A DNA stretch of 25,915 nucleotides from an uncultured Eubacteriales bacterium (GTDB lineage: Bacteria > Bacillota > Clostridia > Oscillospirales > Acutalibacteraceae), in NCBI GenBank assembly GCA_900316925.1, contig ONEU01000115.1:1-25915 (forward strand), written 5' to 3'. Position 1 is the stretch's first letter, and every line of letters begins with the position of its first letter. The notes below the pieces were generated by a model that saw nothing but the letters and a program-made list of their open reading frames with translations, made no database searches and was not told the origin of the DNA. Both the position numbers and the translations under genes were made by a program. This document shows, piece by piece, positions 1 through 7,898 of this stretch.

Positions 1-846
1 CACCCATCTCTGCAGAAGCTGTACCACTCTCGCACCCTTCGGCAGCAGCACCGGAAGTCCCTGGCCAACGTAATCCACCGTCGTGAAGTATTCCAGTTCT
101 CTTCCCAGCTTATTGTGGTCACGCATTTTTGCCTCTTCCAGCATCTTCAGATGCTCCTCCAGCTGAGCTGCCTTCGGGAAGGACACACCGTACACTCTGC
201 AAAGCTGATGGTTCTTGGAATCACCCCGCCAATAGGCACCGGTACACGCCGTCAGCTTGATGGCCTTGATATTGGCGACCGTCATCAGATGGGGGCCTGC
301 ACACAGATCGGTAAACTCTCCCTGCTTATAGAAGCTGATCGGCTCACCCTTGTCGGAATGTTCCTTGCACAGTTCAACCTTATAGGGCTCGTTCATGTCC
401 TCCAACAGCTTTACGGCTTCATCGGGCTGCAGCAGGAATCTCTCCACCGCAAATCCTTCTTTGACAATCTTTTTCATCTCGGCGGTGATCTTCTCCAGAT
501 CCTCCGGCGAGAACGCTTTTTCCACGTCGAAATCATAGTAGAAACCGCTGTCGATCGCCGGGCCGATGGCAAACTTGGCAGACGGGAACAGTCTCTTGAC
601 AGCCTGCGCCAACACATGAGAAGTGGTGTGCCAGAAAGCCTTCTTTCCGTCCGTCTCGTCAAAGGTGACGATCTCAAGCTTACAGTCCTTGTCGAGTTCG
701 GTTCTCAGGTCACAGACAACGCCGTCCACACGGCACACGCAGGCAGACTTATACAGCCCTGAGCCCAGTGACTTTGCCACATCAGCAGCGGTTGTGCCGT
801 TTTCGTACTCCTTGATGATTCCATCCTTCAATTCAACCTTGATCAT
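1..846 (-). CDS. thrS: Threonyl-tRNA synthetase, N-terminal 282 residues (3' end beyond window)
   Basis: Charges tRNA-Thr with threonine in the cytoplasm. The visible part reads as a TGS domain (about residues 1-63), the N2 editing domain and the beginning of the catalytic core. The editing site is intact: H73 and H77 lie in HTTSH, and C182 and H186 in CAGPH, at the same numbers as in E. coli ThrRS. The start is the ATG at 846, preceded by an AGGAGGG ribosome binding site at 854-860. Expression is controlled by a T-box leader, and the gene has its own promoter diverging from the rodA-like gene. The frame stays open to the left edge, so the class II catalytic core and anticodon-binding domain lie outside the window. 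No defect is seen. The identification is firm. Confidence 0.97.
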   Translation of the reverse strand, partial: MIKVELKDGIIKEYENGTTAADVAKSLGSGLYKSACVCRVDGVVCDLRTELDKDCKLEIVTFDETDGKKAFWHTTSHVLAQAVKRLFPSAKFAIGPAIDSGFYYDFDVEKAFSPEDLEKITAEMKKIVKEGFAVERFLLQPDEAVKLLEDMNEPYKVELCKEHSDKGEPISFYKQGEFTDLCAGPHLMTVANIKAIKLTACTGAYWRGDSKNHQLCRVYGVSFPKAAQLEEHLKMLEEAKMRDHNKLGRELEYFTTVDYVGQGLPVLLPKGARVVQLLQRWV

Positions 847-1163
847 TTTATTTCCCTCCTGTAATAATTATCGGGTTTGCCGGTCCGAGCAAAAAAAACC
901 GCTCCCAAGCTGTGATACAGCTCAGGGGCGGCGCAATAGCTCCACGGTTCCACCCTGTTTTAACGGTATATTCTACCGTCCTTAACGAGTTTGACTCTTC
1001 GCCTTTAACGCAGGCCTACGTTACGGCTTACGGGCTTTCCTTTCGCCGCACTGCTCCAAGGTGGTGTCGGATTTCCCGTGTATACGGCAGCTTCCAGCCG
1101 ACGACCGCCGTTCTCTGTCTGCACTTCCGGAAATCCGCGTCCTTTTCCATGCAGTTATCCTTT
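847..1163 (-). promoter_or_regulatory. T-box riboswitch leader of thrS
   Basis: On the minus strand the leader contains the canonical T-box sequence AGGGTGGAACCGTGG (942-956), just before a GC-rich intrinsic terminator (891-932). T-box leaders read the charging state of a tRNA: uncharged tRNA stabilises an antiterminator and allows read-through. Two adjacent ACC threonine codons at 1060-1065 lie in the region expected for the specifier loop, which fits a threonine response, but the Stem I fold was not computed. The leader is about 317 nt from the predicted transcription start, normal for the class. The T-box motif and terminator are seen directly; the specifier is inferred. Confidence 0.93.
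891..932 (-). terminator. T-box-regulated intrinsic terminator
   Basis: On the minus strand CCGCCCCTGAGCTG pairs with CAGCTTGGGAGCGG around a 5-nt loop, followed directly by eight T residues (891-898). It lies between the T-box motif and the thrS ribosome binding site, the standard place for the regulated terminator. Confidence 0.93.
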
Positions 1164-1169
1164 GCTCTC

Positions 1170-1198
1170 ATCATACCACGAATTTTTCCGTTTGTCAA
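1170..1198 (-). promoter_or_regulatory. Sigma-A promoter of thrS
   Basis: On the minus strand TTGACA (1193-1198), a 17-bp spacer and TATGAT (1170-1175) form a near-perfect vegetative promoter. Transcription would begin near 1163 and run through the T-box leader. Confidence 0.9.
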
Positions 1199-1301
1199 AC
1201 CTTTCACGCAGAACCTTCGACTTTTTTTCAACAAAGACACAAACCAATATTTTTACCGAAAATGCGGAAGGGTGTTTCCTCGGATAAGGTAACTTTGGCT
1301 A

Positions 1302-1330
1302 TTGCGCTGACGGACGGGAAATAATATAAT
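1302..1330 (+). promoter_or_regulatory. Promoter of the rodA-like gene
   Basis: TTGCGC (1302-1307), 17 bp and a perfect TATAAT (1325-1330). The predicted transcription start near 1337 leaves a very short leader before AAGGAG (1341-1346). The -35 box is only half consensus. Confidence 0.7.
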
Positions 1331-1345
1331 AGTAGAAAGAAAGGA

Positions 1346-2536
1346 GTGCTGCCTATCAAAACGATCATTCATGCCGTCGCCGACTACTTTCGGCAGACGG
1401 ACAAAACCTTCTGGCTGCTCACGATCATCGCTACTTTTTATGGCTGCTGTCTGATTGCCAGTCAACAGCGTGATGGCGATGTTAATTTTCTGAAAACGCA
1501 GATCATTGCCGTCATTCTCGGTTATACTGCCGCCGTGGTCATCTCGCTGATCGACTACAACTTCATTGCCAAGCTCTCCTGGTACATCGGCGGCTTTGCG
1601 CTGCTGCTCACCTTTGCGGTATTCTTCATCGGCATCCAGGTTGCCGGCACAGATGATGTCGGATGGATCCGGCTGCCCGGCGGCATCACCTTCCAGCCCT
1701 CCGAGCTGACGAAGATCTGTTTTATTGTCACTTTCTCAAAGCATTTAGCGGTGCTGATCGAGAAGAACCGTCTGAAAACCTTCCTCGGGGTACTTACCCT
1801 CATTCTCCACGCCGTCATTCCCATCGGACTGATCCATCTCCAGGGTGACGACGGTGCCGCTCTGGTCTTTGCGTTCATGTTTCTGGTCATGTCCTTTGCG
1901 GCAGGCGTGCAGATGCGGTATTTCATTGTGTTATTTGTTGCCATTCTCTGTGCGGTCCCGCTGCTCTGGACAAAGATCGTCAATGACGACCAGCGCAACC
2001 GTCTGATGGTGCTCTTCGGTGCCGACGACGCCACCATGCAGACATACGGCTGGCAGCAGTATCAGGGCAAGGTCTCCATCGCCTCCGGCGGCATTACCGG
2101 CAAGGGCTTATTCAACGGTCCCCGTGTGGCCAACGACGTTGTTCCCTATCAGGAAAACGACTTTATCTTTACGGTTGCCGGCGAAGAATTAGGGTTCATC
2201 GGCTGTGCGGCGATCCTTCTGCTATTTGTTCTCCTCCTGCTCAAGGTCCTGAAAATCTCCTCACAGGCAAGCAATCCTCTTGGCAAAAGCATCTGTATCG
2301 GTTTCTTCACCCTCATCGGTATCCAGGTCTTTATCAATTTAGGCATGGTTCTGGGCATTCTTCCCGTTGTCGGCATCACCCTCCCCTTTTTCAGTTCAGG
2401 CGGTTCCTCTGTTGCCTGTCTCTATTTAGGGGTCGGCCTTGTCCAGAGCGTCTATATGCACCCCACCGACCCCGAAGACAAACCCGTCAAAGTCGAAATC
2501 TCCAAAACCATCCGCGGCAGCATCTTTGCACCCTAA
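1346..2536 (+). CDS. rodA: RodA/FtsW/SpoVE-family (SEDS) peptidoglycan glycosyltransferase
   Basis: A polytopic membrane enzyme that polymerises lipid II into glycan strands together with a class B penicillin-binding protein. It has about ten hydrophobic segments and SEDS signatures: FQPSE at 116-120, ENDFIF with the likely catalytic base Asp272, and the GITLPFFSSGGSS region with GGSS at 352-355. At 396 residues it has a normal RodA length. It stands alone, without mreBCD or a PBP gene nearby, so RodA and SpoVE-like roles cannot be separated with certainty. The start is odd. There is no ATG in the N-terminal region, and the GTG at 1346 shares its first base with the AAGGAG ribosome binding site. 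CTG 1349 or ATC 1355 (8 nt after AAGGAG) are alternatives. The family call is firm; the start is uncertain. Confidence 0.93.
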   Translation: MLPIKTIIHAVADYFRQTDKTFWLLTIIATFYGCCLIASQQRDGDVNFLKTQIIAVILGYTAAVVISLIDYNFIAKLSWYIGGFALLLTFAVFFIGIQVAGTDDVGWIRLPGGITFQPSELTKICFIVTFSKHLAVLIEKNRLKTFLGVLTLILHAVIPIGLIHLQGDDGAALVFAFMFLVMSFAAGVQMRYFIVLFVAILCAVPLLWTKIVNDDQRNRLMVLFGADDATMQTYGWQQYQGKVSIASGGITGKGLFNGPRVANDVVPYQENDFIFTVAGEELGFIGCAAILLLFVLLLLKVLKISSQASNPLGKSICIGFFTLIGIQVFINLGMVLGILPVVGITLPFFSSGGSSVACLYLGVGLVQSVYMHPTDPEDKPVKVEISKTIRGSIFAP

Positions 2537-2551
2537 GCGCAGAGCCTGCGC
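2537..2551 (+). repeat. Short hairpin repeat, copy 1
   Basis: gcgcagagcctgcgc starts at the base after the rodA stop codon. It is a 6-bp stem (gcgcag/ctgcgc) with loop agc. The same 15 bases occur at 14980-14994, each time followed by (a/t)cccg. This may be a REP-like element. Confidence 0.55.
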
Positions 2552-2632
2552 ACCCGTGTCACGCTGTCGTTCGCTTACGCTCACTCTGTTTGTGGTAGGG
2601 CGAGGGTGCAGTGTCGCTAACATCCGGCACGG

Positions 2633-2655
2633 CACAGCAAGGCTGTGTATTTTCT
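2633..2655 (+). terminator. Weak terminator candidate after the rodA-like gene
   Basis: cacagc pairs with gctgtg around an aag loop, followed by tattttct. The stem is short and the T-run broken. The hairpin at 2670 with its T-run at 2697-2702 may do the job instead. Confidence 0.35.
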
Positions 2656-2669
2656 ACGTCCGCCGCCGT

Positions 2670-2917
2670 GCCCCTTGACGGGGCGCTTGCTGGCTGTTTT
2701 TTCAAAAACTTTAGACTCAGCTTTCTATTCAAGTACCCGTGCCTGCTTTCTTCTGATGAAATCCCCGCAAGGTGCGGGGATTGTAATTGTACGTTTTTTC
2801 AAAAATTTCAGGTTCCGCTTTCTATTCAAGTACCCAGGCCTGCTTTATCGCAGTTGTAAACGAGGATAGATTTCGGACAATTCAAGGTCAATCAGTCGTT
2901 GTTATTCAGAACTGGCA
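2670..2917 (+). repeat. Dispersed hairpin repeat, copy A (two modules)
   Basis: Inverted relative to copy B at 5942-6097. Module 1 has a GCCCC/GGGGC hairpin (2670-2684), a T-run (2697-2702) and a conserved tract ending gtacccgtgcctgc. Module 2 has a different hairpin (2761-2781, ATCCCCGCA/TGCGGGGAT), a T-run (2794-2799) and a second, diverged conserved tract. It then continues into sequence homologous to the rest of copy B, ending about 2917. About 67 bases of module 1 (2680-2735 onward) match copy B with two mismatches. It fills most of the 447-base gap between rodA and the FAD gene; no coding function is apparent. Confidence 0.75.
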
Positions 2918-2983
2918 GTTGACGATACCGCACAAGTAAATACTTTTTCATATTATCAATGTTTTACGAAAGGGGGCGGATGA

Positions 2984-4234
2984 ATGCTCCGAAAGAAAAT
3001 GAAGGTTGCTGTGATCGGCGGAGGTCCTGCCGGTCTGACTGCCGCCATCGGATGTGCACAGAAATTCGGCAAAGGATGTGTCCTGATTCTTGAACAACAG
3101 CCTAAAACCGGCAGAAAGCTCCTCGCTACCGGAAACGGCCGCTGTAATATCTCCAATGCCCTTGTCTCTCCCGACCGCTATCACGGCGACACCGGGCTGA
3201 TTCAATCCGTACTCCGTCATTTCTCGCCGGATGATATGCACCGGTTCATGCGTTCCCTCGGTGTCTTACTGCGTCAGGAAGCCGACGGCCGTCTCTATCC
3301 CCACAGTAATCAGGCGTCTACGATCCTTGATGCGCTCCGCTCTGCCTGCCATCGGCTGGGTGTGGAAGAGCTTTGCGATTGTCCGATCTCCTCTGTCCGG
3401 AAGGAAAAAGGGCGATTTCTCATCAGCTCCCCGGACTTAACGGTGGATGCGGAGTATGTCATCTTCGCCACCGGCTCTCAGGCATCCTCTCAGCTCGGCG
3501 CCAATGACAGCGGTTACGCTTTGCTCAGGTCACTCGGTCTCTCCCATTCACCGCTGTTTGCCGCTCTCTCGCCCGTCTGTACCAAAGAGACATTCAAATC
3601 TCTCAAAGGCGTGCGTGCCAAGGGTTCCGTCACCCTCCTGGCTGACGGGAAACCGCTCAGATTCACAGAAGGTGAGATTCAGTTCACGGACTATGGGATT
3701 TCGGGTATCTGCGTGTTTGAATTATCAAGAGCCGTCAACGAATTTTTCCTCTCGGGGACGGTGGATGGACAGCCTTGTCGGGAACTGAAGCTCTCGGCGG
3801 ATGTGATGAGTGCGTATACATTTCCGGAGCTGTGTGATTATCTCACCGGATGCAGACCGCTGTTTTCTGAAAAATACGCCTCGGAACTGTTATCCGGGGC
3901 GCTCCATAAACGTCTGTCGGCTGTCGTGGCAGGTCAATGCGGCTTGTCTGACAAAATCTGCTCCGCTCTCAGCCGGCAGGATCTGAAAAAACTGGCGCAC
4001 TCCGCCAAGCATCTCCTGTTTACACCCGTCCGCTCCGACGCTCTGAAAAATGCTCAGGTGAGTGCCGGAGGTTTCGGTTCGGAGATGATCGACCCCGACA
4101 CCCTGATGGCCAGAAGCATCAAACATCTCTATGTCTGCGGCGAACTCCTCGACGTTGACGGTGACTGCGGCGGTTTTAACCTCCACTTTGCCGTCGGAAG
4201 TGCGCTGTTGGCCGCCGACAGTATTACCGGATAG
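2984..4234 (+). CDS. HI0933/BaiN-like FAD-dependent flavoprotein oxidoreductase
   Basis: A soluble 416-residue flavoprotein of the HI0933-like family (YhiN/BaiN type), whose members bind FAD and NAD(P) but mostly have no proven substrate. The N-terminal dinucleotide-binding loop is GGGPAG (12-17), and the family signature GRKLLATGNGRCNISN is at 43-58. The C-terminus carries the conserved cofactor-binding segment VCGELLDVDGDCGGFN. The ATG at 2984 follows an AAAGGGGG ribosome binding site at 2970-2977. A second in-frame ATG lies five codons later. The gene is 11 bp upstream of another FAD oxidoreductase gene and almost certainly co-transcribed with it. A TATTAT at 2951-2956 could be a -10 box, but no good -35 was found. 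The exact reaction is unknown; a link to bile-acid chemistry should not be assumed. Confidence 0.9.
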   Translation: MLRKKMKVAVIGGGPAGLTAAIGCAQKFGKGCVLILEQQPKTGRKLLATGNGRCNISNALVSPDRYHGDTGLIQSVLRHFSPDDMHRFMRSLGVLLRQEADGRLYPHSNQASTILDALRSACHRLGVEELCDCPISSVRKEKGRFLISSPDLTVDAEYVIFATGSQASSQLGANDSGYALLRSLGLSHSPLFAALSPVCTKETFKSLKGVRAKGSVTLLADGKPLRFTEGEIQFTDYGISGICVFELSRAVNEFFLSGTVDGQPCRELKLSADVMSAYTFPELCDYLTGCRPLFSEKYASELLSGALHKRLSAVVAGQCGLSDKICSALSRQDLKKLAHSAKHLLFTPVRSDALKNAQVSAGGFGSEMIDPDTLMARSIKHLYVCGELLDVDGDCGGFNLHFAVGSALLAADSITG

Positions 4235-4245
4235 CAGGTGACACT

Positions 4246-5841
4246 ATGTTACGCATTAACGATATTACCCTCCCGCTGGATTATGACGAACTGGAATTAA
4301 AAAAAGCCGCTGCCAGGAAACTGCGTGTCGGTATCGGCGAACTTGCCTCTGTCTCCCTCTATAAACGGAGCATTGACGCCCGCCGGAAGGAGCAGATTCA
4401 TTTTCTGGCTTCCGTGGATGTGACGGTTCACGGAAGTGAGAATGCCGTTTGTAAAAAATGCCGCAGCGCTGCTGTTGTAAAGGAATATCAGTACCGGCTT
4501 CCGGCTTCAAGGAAGCTGTCAAAACGTCCCATCATCGTCGGCAGCGGTCCCTGCGGTCTGTTTGCGGCGCTGATCTTAGCGGATGCGGGGCAATGTCCGC
4601 TGCTGATCGAAAGAGGGCGTGACGTGGACAGCCGGACAAAGGATGTCCTGCGTTTCCATACCGACGGGATTCTGGATGCGACCTCCAACGTCCAGTTCGG
4701 AGAGGGCGGCGCCGGGACATTCTCCGACGGCAAGCTCAACACCGGCACCAATGACGCCCGTATCCGCAAAGTACTGCTGGAATTTGCCGCTCATGGTGCG
4801 CCGGAAGAGATTCTCTATCTGGCAAAACCCCATATCGGCACGGATAAGCTGAAAACCACCGTCAGGAATATCCGGGAAAAGATCATTTCCCTGGGCGGTG
4901 AGGTGCTGTTCCAGACGAAGCTCACGGGACTGCGCTCTAAAAACGGCCGTCTGACCGCTGCTGTCATCGAGCACAACGGTACTTCCCAGACGGTGGAGAC
5001 AGATCACCTGATTCTTGCCATCGGACACAGCGCACGGGATACCTTCACCATGCTGCATGAGAGCGGCGTGATGATGGAGCAGAAGCCTTTTGCCATGGGA
5101 GTGCGGATTGAGCATCTGCAAAGCATGATTAACTGCAGCCAGTATGGTGCGATGTGTGAAAGTCCGTATCTTCCCGCTGCCGACTATAAATTAGCCGTGC
5201 ACACAAGCTCCGGAAGAGGTGTCTACACCTTCTGTATGTGTCCGGGGGGAACGGTGGTTGCGGCTGCCAGCGAACAGGGCAGGCTTGTCACCAACGGTAT
5301 GAGTGAATTTGCCCGTGACAAAACAAACGCCAATTCCGCTCTTTTAGTGGGCATCTCACCTGATGATTTCGGAAGCAGCGACGTACTGGCGGGTGTGGCG
5401 CTGCAGCGCAGACTGGAAGAGAGTGCTTTTCTCTGCGGCGGCGGAAATTACCACGCACCGGTACAGCGTGTCTGCGATTTTCTGACAAAAACGCCTTCCA
5501 GGGGGATCGGTTCCGTAGAGCCGAGCTATCGTCCCGGATATACCCTGACCTCCCTGGATCAATGTCTCCCCTCCTTTATGACGGATGCCATGCGGGAGGG
5601 ACTGGGGATGATGGACGGCCGTCTCAAAGGCTTTGCGGACGGTGACGCCATTCTGACGGCAGTTGAGAGCCGCAGTTCCTCGCCGGTGCGGATCCCCCGG
5701 GACGACAGTATGCAGTCCGTTTCACTAAAGGGGCTTTATCCGTGCGGTGAGGGCGCCGGATACGCCGGAGGCATCATGTCGGCGGCGGTGGACGGCATCA
5801 AAGCGGCCGAACAAATTCTGCATCAATCACTGACAGACTGA
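4246..5841 (+). CDS. FAD-dependent dehydrogenase-like protein (COG2509-type)
   Basis: A 531-residue protein with an N-terminal alpha/beta extension (about 1-90) before a classical FAD-binding loop, GSGPCG (99-104). It then has the family-typical FGEGGAGTFSDGKLNTG (151-167) and a C-terminal FAD-contacting segment with GEGAGYAGGIMSAAVDG. This matches the widespread Firmicutes NAD(P)/FAD oxidoreductases of unknown substrate. A CXXC motif (C69 and C72) in the extension could bind metal or be redox active; this is inference. The start follows a modest AGGTG ribosome binding site, 11 bp after the preceding flavoprotein stop, so the two genes form an operon closed by the strong terminator at 5871. 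The family is confident; the function is not known. Confidence 0.87.
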   Translation: MLRINDITLPLDYDELELKKAAARKLRVGIGELASVSLYKRSIDARRKEQIHFLASVDVTVHGSENAVCKKCRSAAVVKEYQYRLPASRKLSKRPIIVGSGPCGLFAALILADAGQCPLLIERGRDVDSRTKDVLRFHTDGILDATSNVQFGEGGAGTFSDGKLNTGTNDARIRKVLLEFAAHGAPEEILYLAKPHIGTDKLKTTVRNIREKIISLGGEVLFQTKLTGLRSKNGRLTAAVIEHNGTSQTVETDHLILAIGHSARDTFTMLHESGVMMEQKPFAMGVRIEHLQSMINCSQYGAMCESPYLPAADYKLAVHTSSGRGVYTFCMCPGGTVVAAASEQGRLVTNGMSEFARDKTNANSALLVGISPDDFGSSDVLAGVALQRRLEESAFLCGGGNYHAPVQRVCDFLTKTPSRGIGSVEPSYRPGYTLTSLDQCLPSFMTDAMREGLGMMDGRLKGFADGDAILTAVESRSSSPVRIPRDDSMQSVSLKGLYPCGEGAGYAGGIMSAAVDGIKAAEQILHQSLTD

Positions 5842-5870
5842 TTTCTGAAGACATCCCACAAACATACAAA

Positions 5871-5916
5871 GAGCTTCGTTCAAGCCATCTCAGGACTTGA
5901 ACGAAGCTCCTTTTTT
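5871..5916 (+). terminator. Strong intrinsic terminator of the FAD oxidoreductase operon
   Basis: gagcttcgttcaag pairs perfectly with cttgaacgaagctc (14 bp, 11-nt loop), followed by ctttttt. It lies about 30 bp after the stop codon. Confidence 0.95.
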
Positions 5917-5941
5917 CAGCAAATCTCCACGCCAGCCGGCA

Positions 5942-6097
5942 AGCTGCCGGTCCCAATTTACCAACGACTGATTGACCTTCAATCGTCCGACATCCAATCT
6001 CGTTTACAATTGCGATAATGCAGGCACGGGTACTTGAATAGAAAGCTGAGTCTAAAACTTTTGAAAAAACAGCCAGCAAGCGCCCCTCATAAGGGGC
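5942..6097 (-). repeat. Dispersed hairpin repeat, copy B
   Basis: On the minus strand it begins with a GCCCCT/AGGGGC hairpin (6082-6097), 8 bases after the end of the polyphosphate kinase gene. A T-run follows (complement of 6064-6069), then the conserved tract shared with copy A. The hairpin plus T-run probably terminates the polyphosphate kinase transcript. The far end borders another perfect hairpin, ccggca/tgccgg (5936-5950). Homology to copy A is nearly perfect at the hairpin end and patchier at the other end. Confidence 0.75.
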
Positions 6098-6104
6098 ACC
6101 GCCA

Positions 6105-7595
6105 CTATTCCATGGTGCGTTTGAAGTGTTTTTCGCAGGCTTTCTCGAGGGCTTTGACGATGATGCGGAGGGTTTTCAGACGTGCGTACTTCTTGTCGTT
6201 GGATTCGATGATGTACCAGGGTGCGTTCTTCGTGCTGGTCTTTTGTAATAACTCGTCAACCTCTACCTCGTATTCGTCCCACTTCTCACGGTTGCGCCAG
6301 TCTTCATCGGTGATCTTCCATTGCTTCTCCGGCGTGTTCTCACGCAGGGTGAAACGCTCTAACTGGATGTCCTGGTCAATGTGTATCCAGAATTTCAGCA
6401 ATACCGCTCCCCAGTCTGTCAGCATCCGCTCAAATTCGTTGATCTCGTGATATGCTCGCCGCCACTCTTTCTCTGAACAGAATCCCTCCAGACGCTCTAC
6501 CATCACCCGTCCGTACCATGTCCGGTCAAATATGCAGATATGCCCCGTCTTCGGCAGCCGTGTCCAGAATCGCCACAGATAGTGCCGGTTCAGCTCGTGC
6601 GGCAATGGGGACGCTATCGGATGTACATCAAATCCCCGCGGGTCCAGCGCATACGTCACCCTTCGGATGTTGCCCCCTTTTCCCGCGGCATCCCATCCTT
6701 CGTAACATAATATCACCGGGATCTTCTTCCGGTAAAGCACATTGTGAAGCTCGCTGAGCCTCTCCTGCAGCTTCTTCAGCTCCTTCTTGTACTCCTCCTC
6801 CTCTACCGACGGGGTCAGATCTACTTCCGCCAGTCGGGGCATCTCCCGCAGCGGGAAATCTTCCTCCAGTGTCGTTCCTTCATACCTGCCCTCCTGAACC
6901 GCACGGTCTATCCGCTGTACCAACAGCTTCAGGGCATCCCTCACTGCCGTTTTCCGACGGCTCCCGTCCAGAATGTGCCATCCGATCGTGTCTCCGGTTT
7001 TATCCATGAAATCATCATAGGCTTCCATGAATCGCTTGTATTCCTTGTGCTGCCACAGATCCTCCCGGTTCACACGCCACTCGGTCTTCGGCTCCTCTAC
7101 CAGCTCATACAACCGGTTATACTGCTCCTGCTTGTCAATATGCAGGAAGATTTTCAGGATCACATACCCTCCGTCCCGCAGCTGACGCTCAAATTCGTTC
7201 ACCTGCCGCAGTCGCCGGCGATACTCATCCTTGGTGATCTCGTGCCGCAGATATTTGCGCACCACGTTCTCCATCCACCCGGAATCCAGAAATGTGACCT
7301 TGCCGTTTACCGGAATGGCTTTCATATACGAATACAAAAACGGGTACCGCTCCTCCGCTTCCGGCAGTACCACCGGCGAAACAACCGAATAAAAACGGGG
7401 GTCAAGCTCGCTGATGAACTCCTTGATCAGACTGCCCTTGCCCGCTGCTGCCCAGCCTTCAATCAGCACCACTACCGGGAGCTTCTCTTTCATCAGTAAC
7501 TGCTGCTGCGACAGCAGCTGTGCCTGCAGCTCCTTGATCTCCGTATTCAGCGTGCCCTTATCCTCTCGTTTTTTGGTCTCAAAATCTTTCAGCAT
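6105..7595 (-). CDS. pap: Two-domain polyphosphate kinase 2 / polyphosphate:AMP phosphotransferase
   Basis: A cytoplasmic enzyme of the PPK2 family with tandem kinase domains, the arrangement of polyphosphate:AMP phosphotransferase, which makes ADP from AMP and polyphosphate. Domain 1 (about 38-240) has Walker A GWAAAGKG (47-54) and FLDSGW. Domain 2 (about 290-490) has GWDAAGKG (300-307) and the complete lid/Walker B signature FDRTWYGRV (from F356). Domain 1 lacks the DR(S/T)WY residues after its aspartate, so domain 2 is probably the catalytic one, as known for this subclass. The ATG at 7595 is chosen because AGGAGG (7604-7609) lies 8 nt upstream. Frames open further up to 7670, but that ATG lies just upstream of the predicted -10 box, so it would not be transcribed. 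Length is 496 residues. No ppk1 or ppx is nearby. Confidence 0.92.
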   Translation of the reverse strand: MLKDFETKKREDKGTLNTEIKELQAQLLSQQQLLMKEKLPVVVLIEGWAAAGKGSLIKEFISELDPRFYSVVSPVVLPEAEERYPFLYSYMKAIPVNGKVTFLDSGWMENVVRKYLRHEITKDEYRRRLRQVNEFERQLRDGGYVILKIFLHIDKQEQYNRLYELVEEPKTEWRVNREDLWQHKEYKRFMEAYDDFMDKTGDTIGWHILDGSRRKTAVRDALKLLVQRIDRAVQEGRYEGTTLEEDFPLREMPRLAEVDLTPSVEEEEYKKELKKLQERLSELHNVLYRKKIPVILCYEGWDAAGKGGNIRRVTYALDPRGFDVHPIASPLPHELNRHYLWRFWTRLPKTGHICIFDRTWYGRVMVERLEGFCSEKEWRRAYHEINEFERMLTDWGAVLLKFWIHIDQDIQLERFTLRENTPEKQWKITDEDWRNREKWDEYEVEVDELLQKTSTKNAPWYIIESNDKKYARLKTLRIIVKALEKACEKHFKRTME

Positions 7596-7659
7596 TTCAT
7601 CAGCCTCCTGTTCCTGACGTTTTTCTTCCTCACCGTCACCCGGCTTTTTGATTACAATC

Positions 7660-7688
7660 ATTATACACAATTATCATTTATTTCGCAA
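7660..7688 (-). promoter_or_regulatory. Promoter of the polyphosphate kinase gene
   Basis: On the minus strand TTGCGA (7683-7688), 17 bp and a perfect TATAAT (7660-7665). Transcription would start near 7653. This places the promoter over the first codons of the longest possible frame and supports the start at 7595. Confidence 0.75.
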
Positions 7689-7898
7689 CAAGTTTTGGTA
7701 TTTTTGTGCATATTTGTTTTCCTCCTCTCTTGGTTCTTTCTGTGAATTTCTATCTATTATCATCATTTTTCCCGTTCAGAACCGCAAAAATTCCGCATTT
7801 TGTGAGATGTTTCGGCATATTCTCCTTATTATTCCCCTTCGTATGATTTTCTTTTTGAGCAAATACACAATAATTCATAAATATTTCAGTTTTTTCTA
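7689..7898. other. AT-rich divergent intergenic spacer
   Basis: Strongly AT-rich sequence between the two divergent promoters. No convincing gene, hairpin terminator or repeat was seen. One reading frame on the plus strand gives a hydrophobic low-complexity peptide without a ribosome binding site and is judged spurious. Confidence 0.6.

Noticed and set aside
2645..2869. Small open frames across repeat copy A (and 5798-6079 across copy B)
   Set aside because: They share similar peptides only because the DNA repeat is shared. The frames contain the hairpins and T-runs, have no ribosome binding site and diverge by frame-breaking differences.
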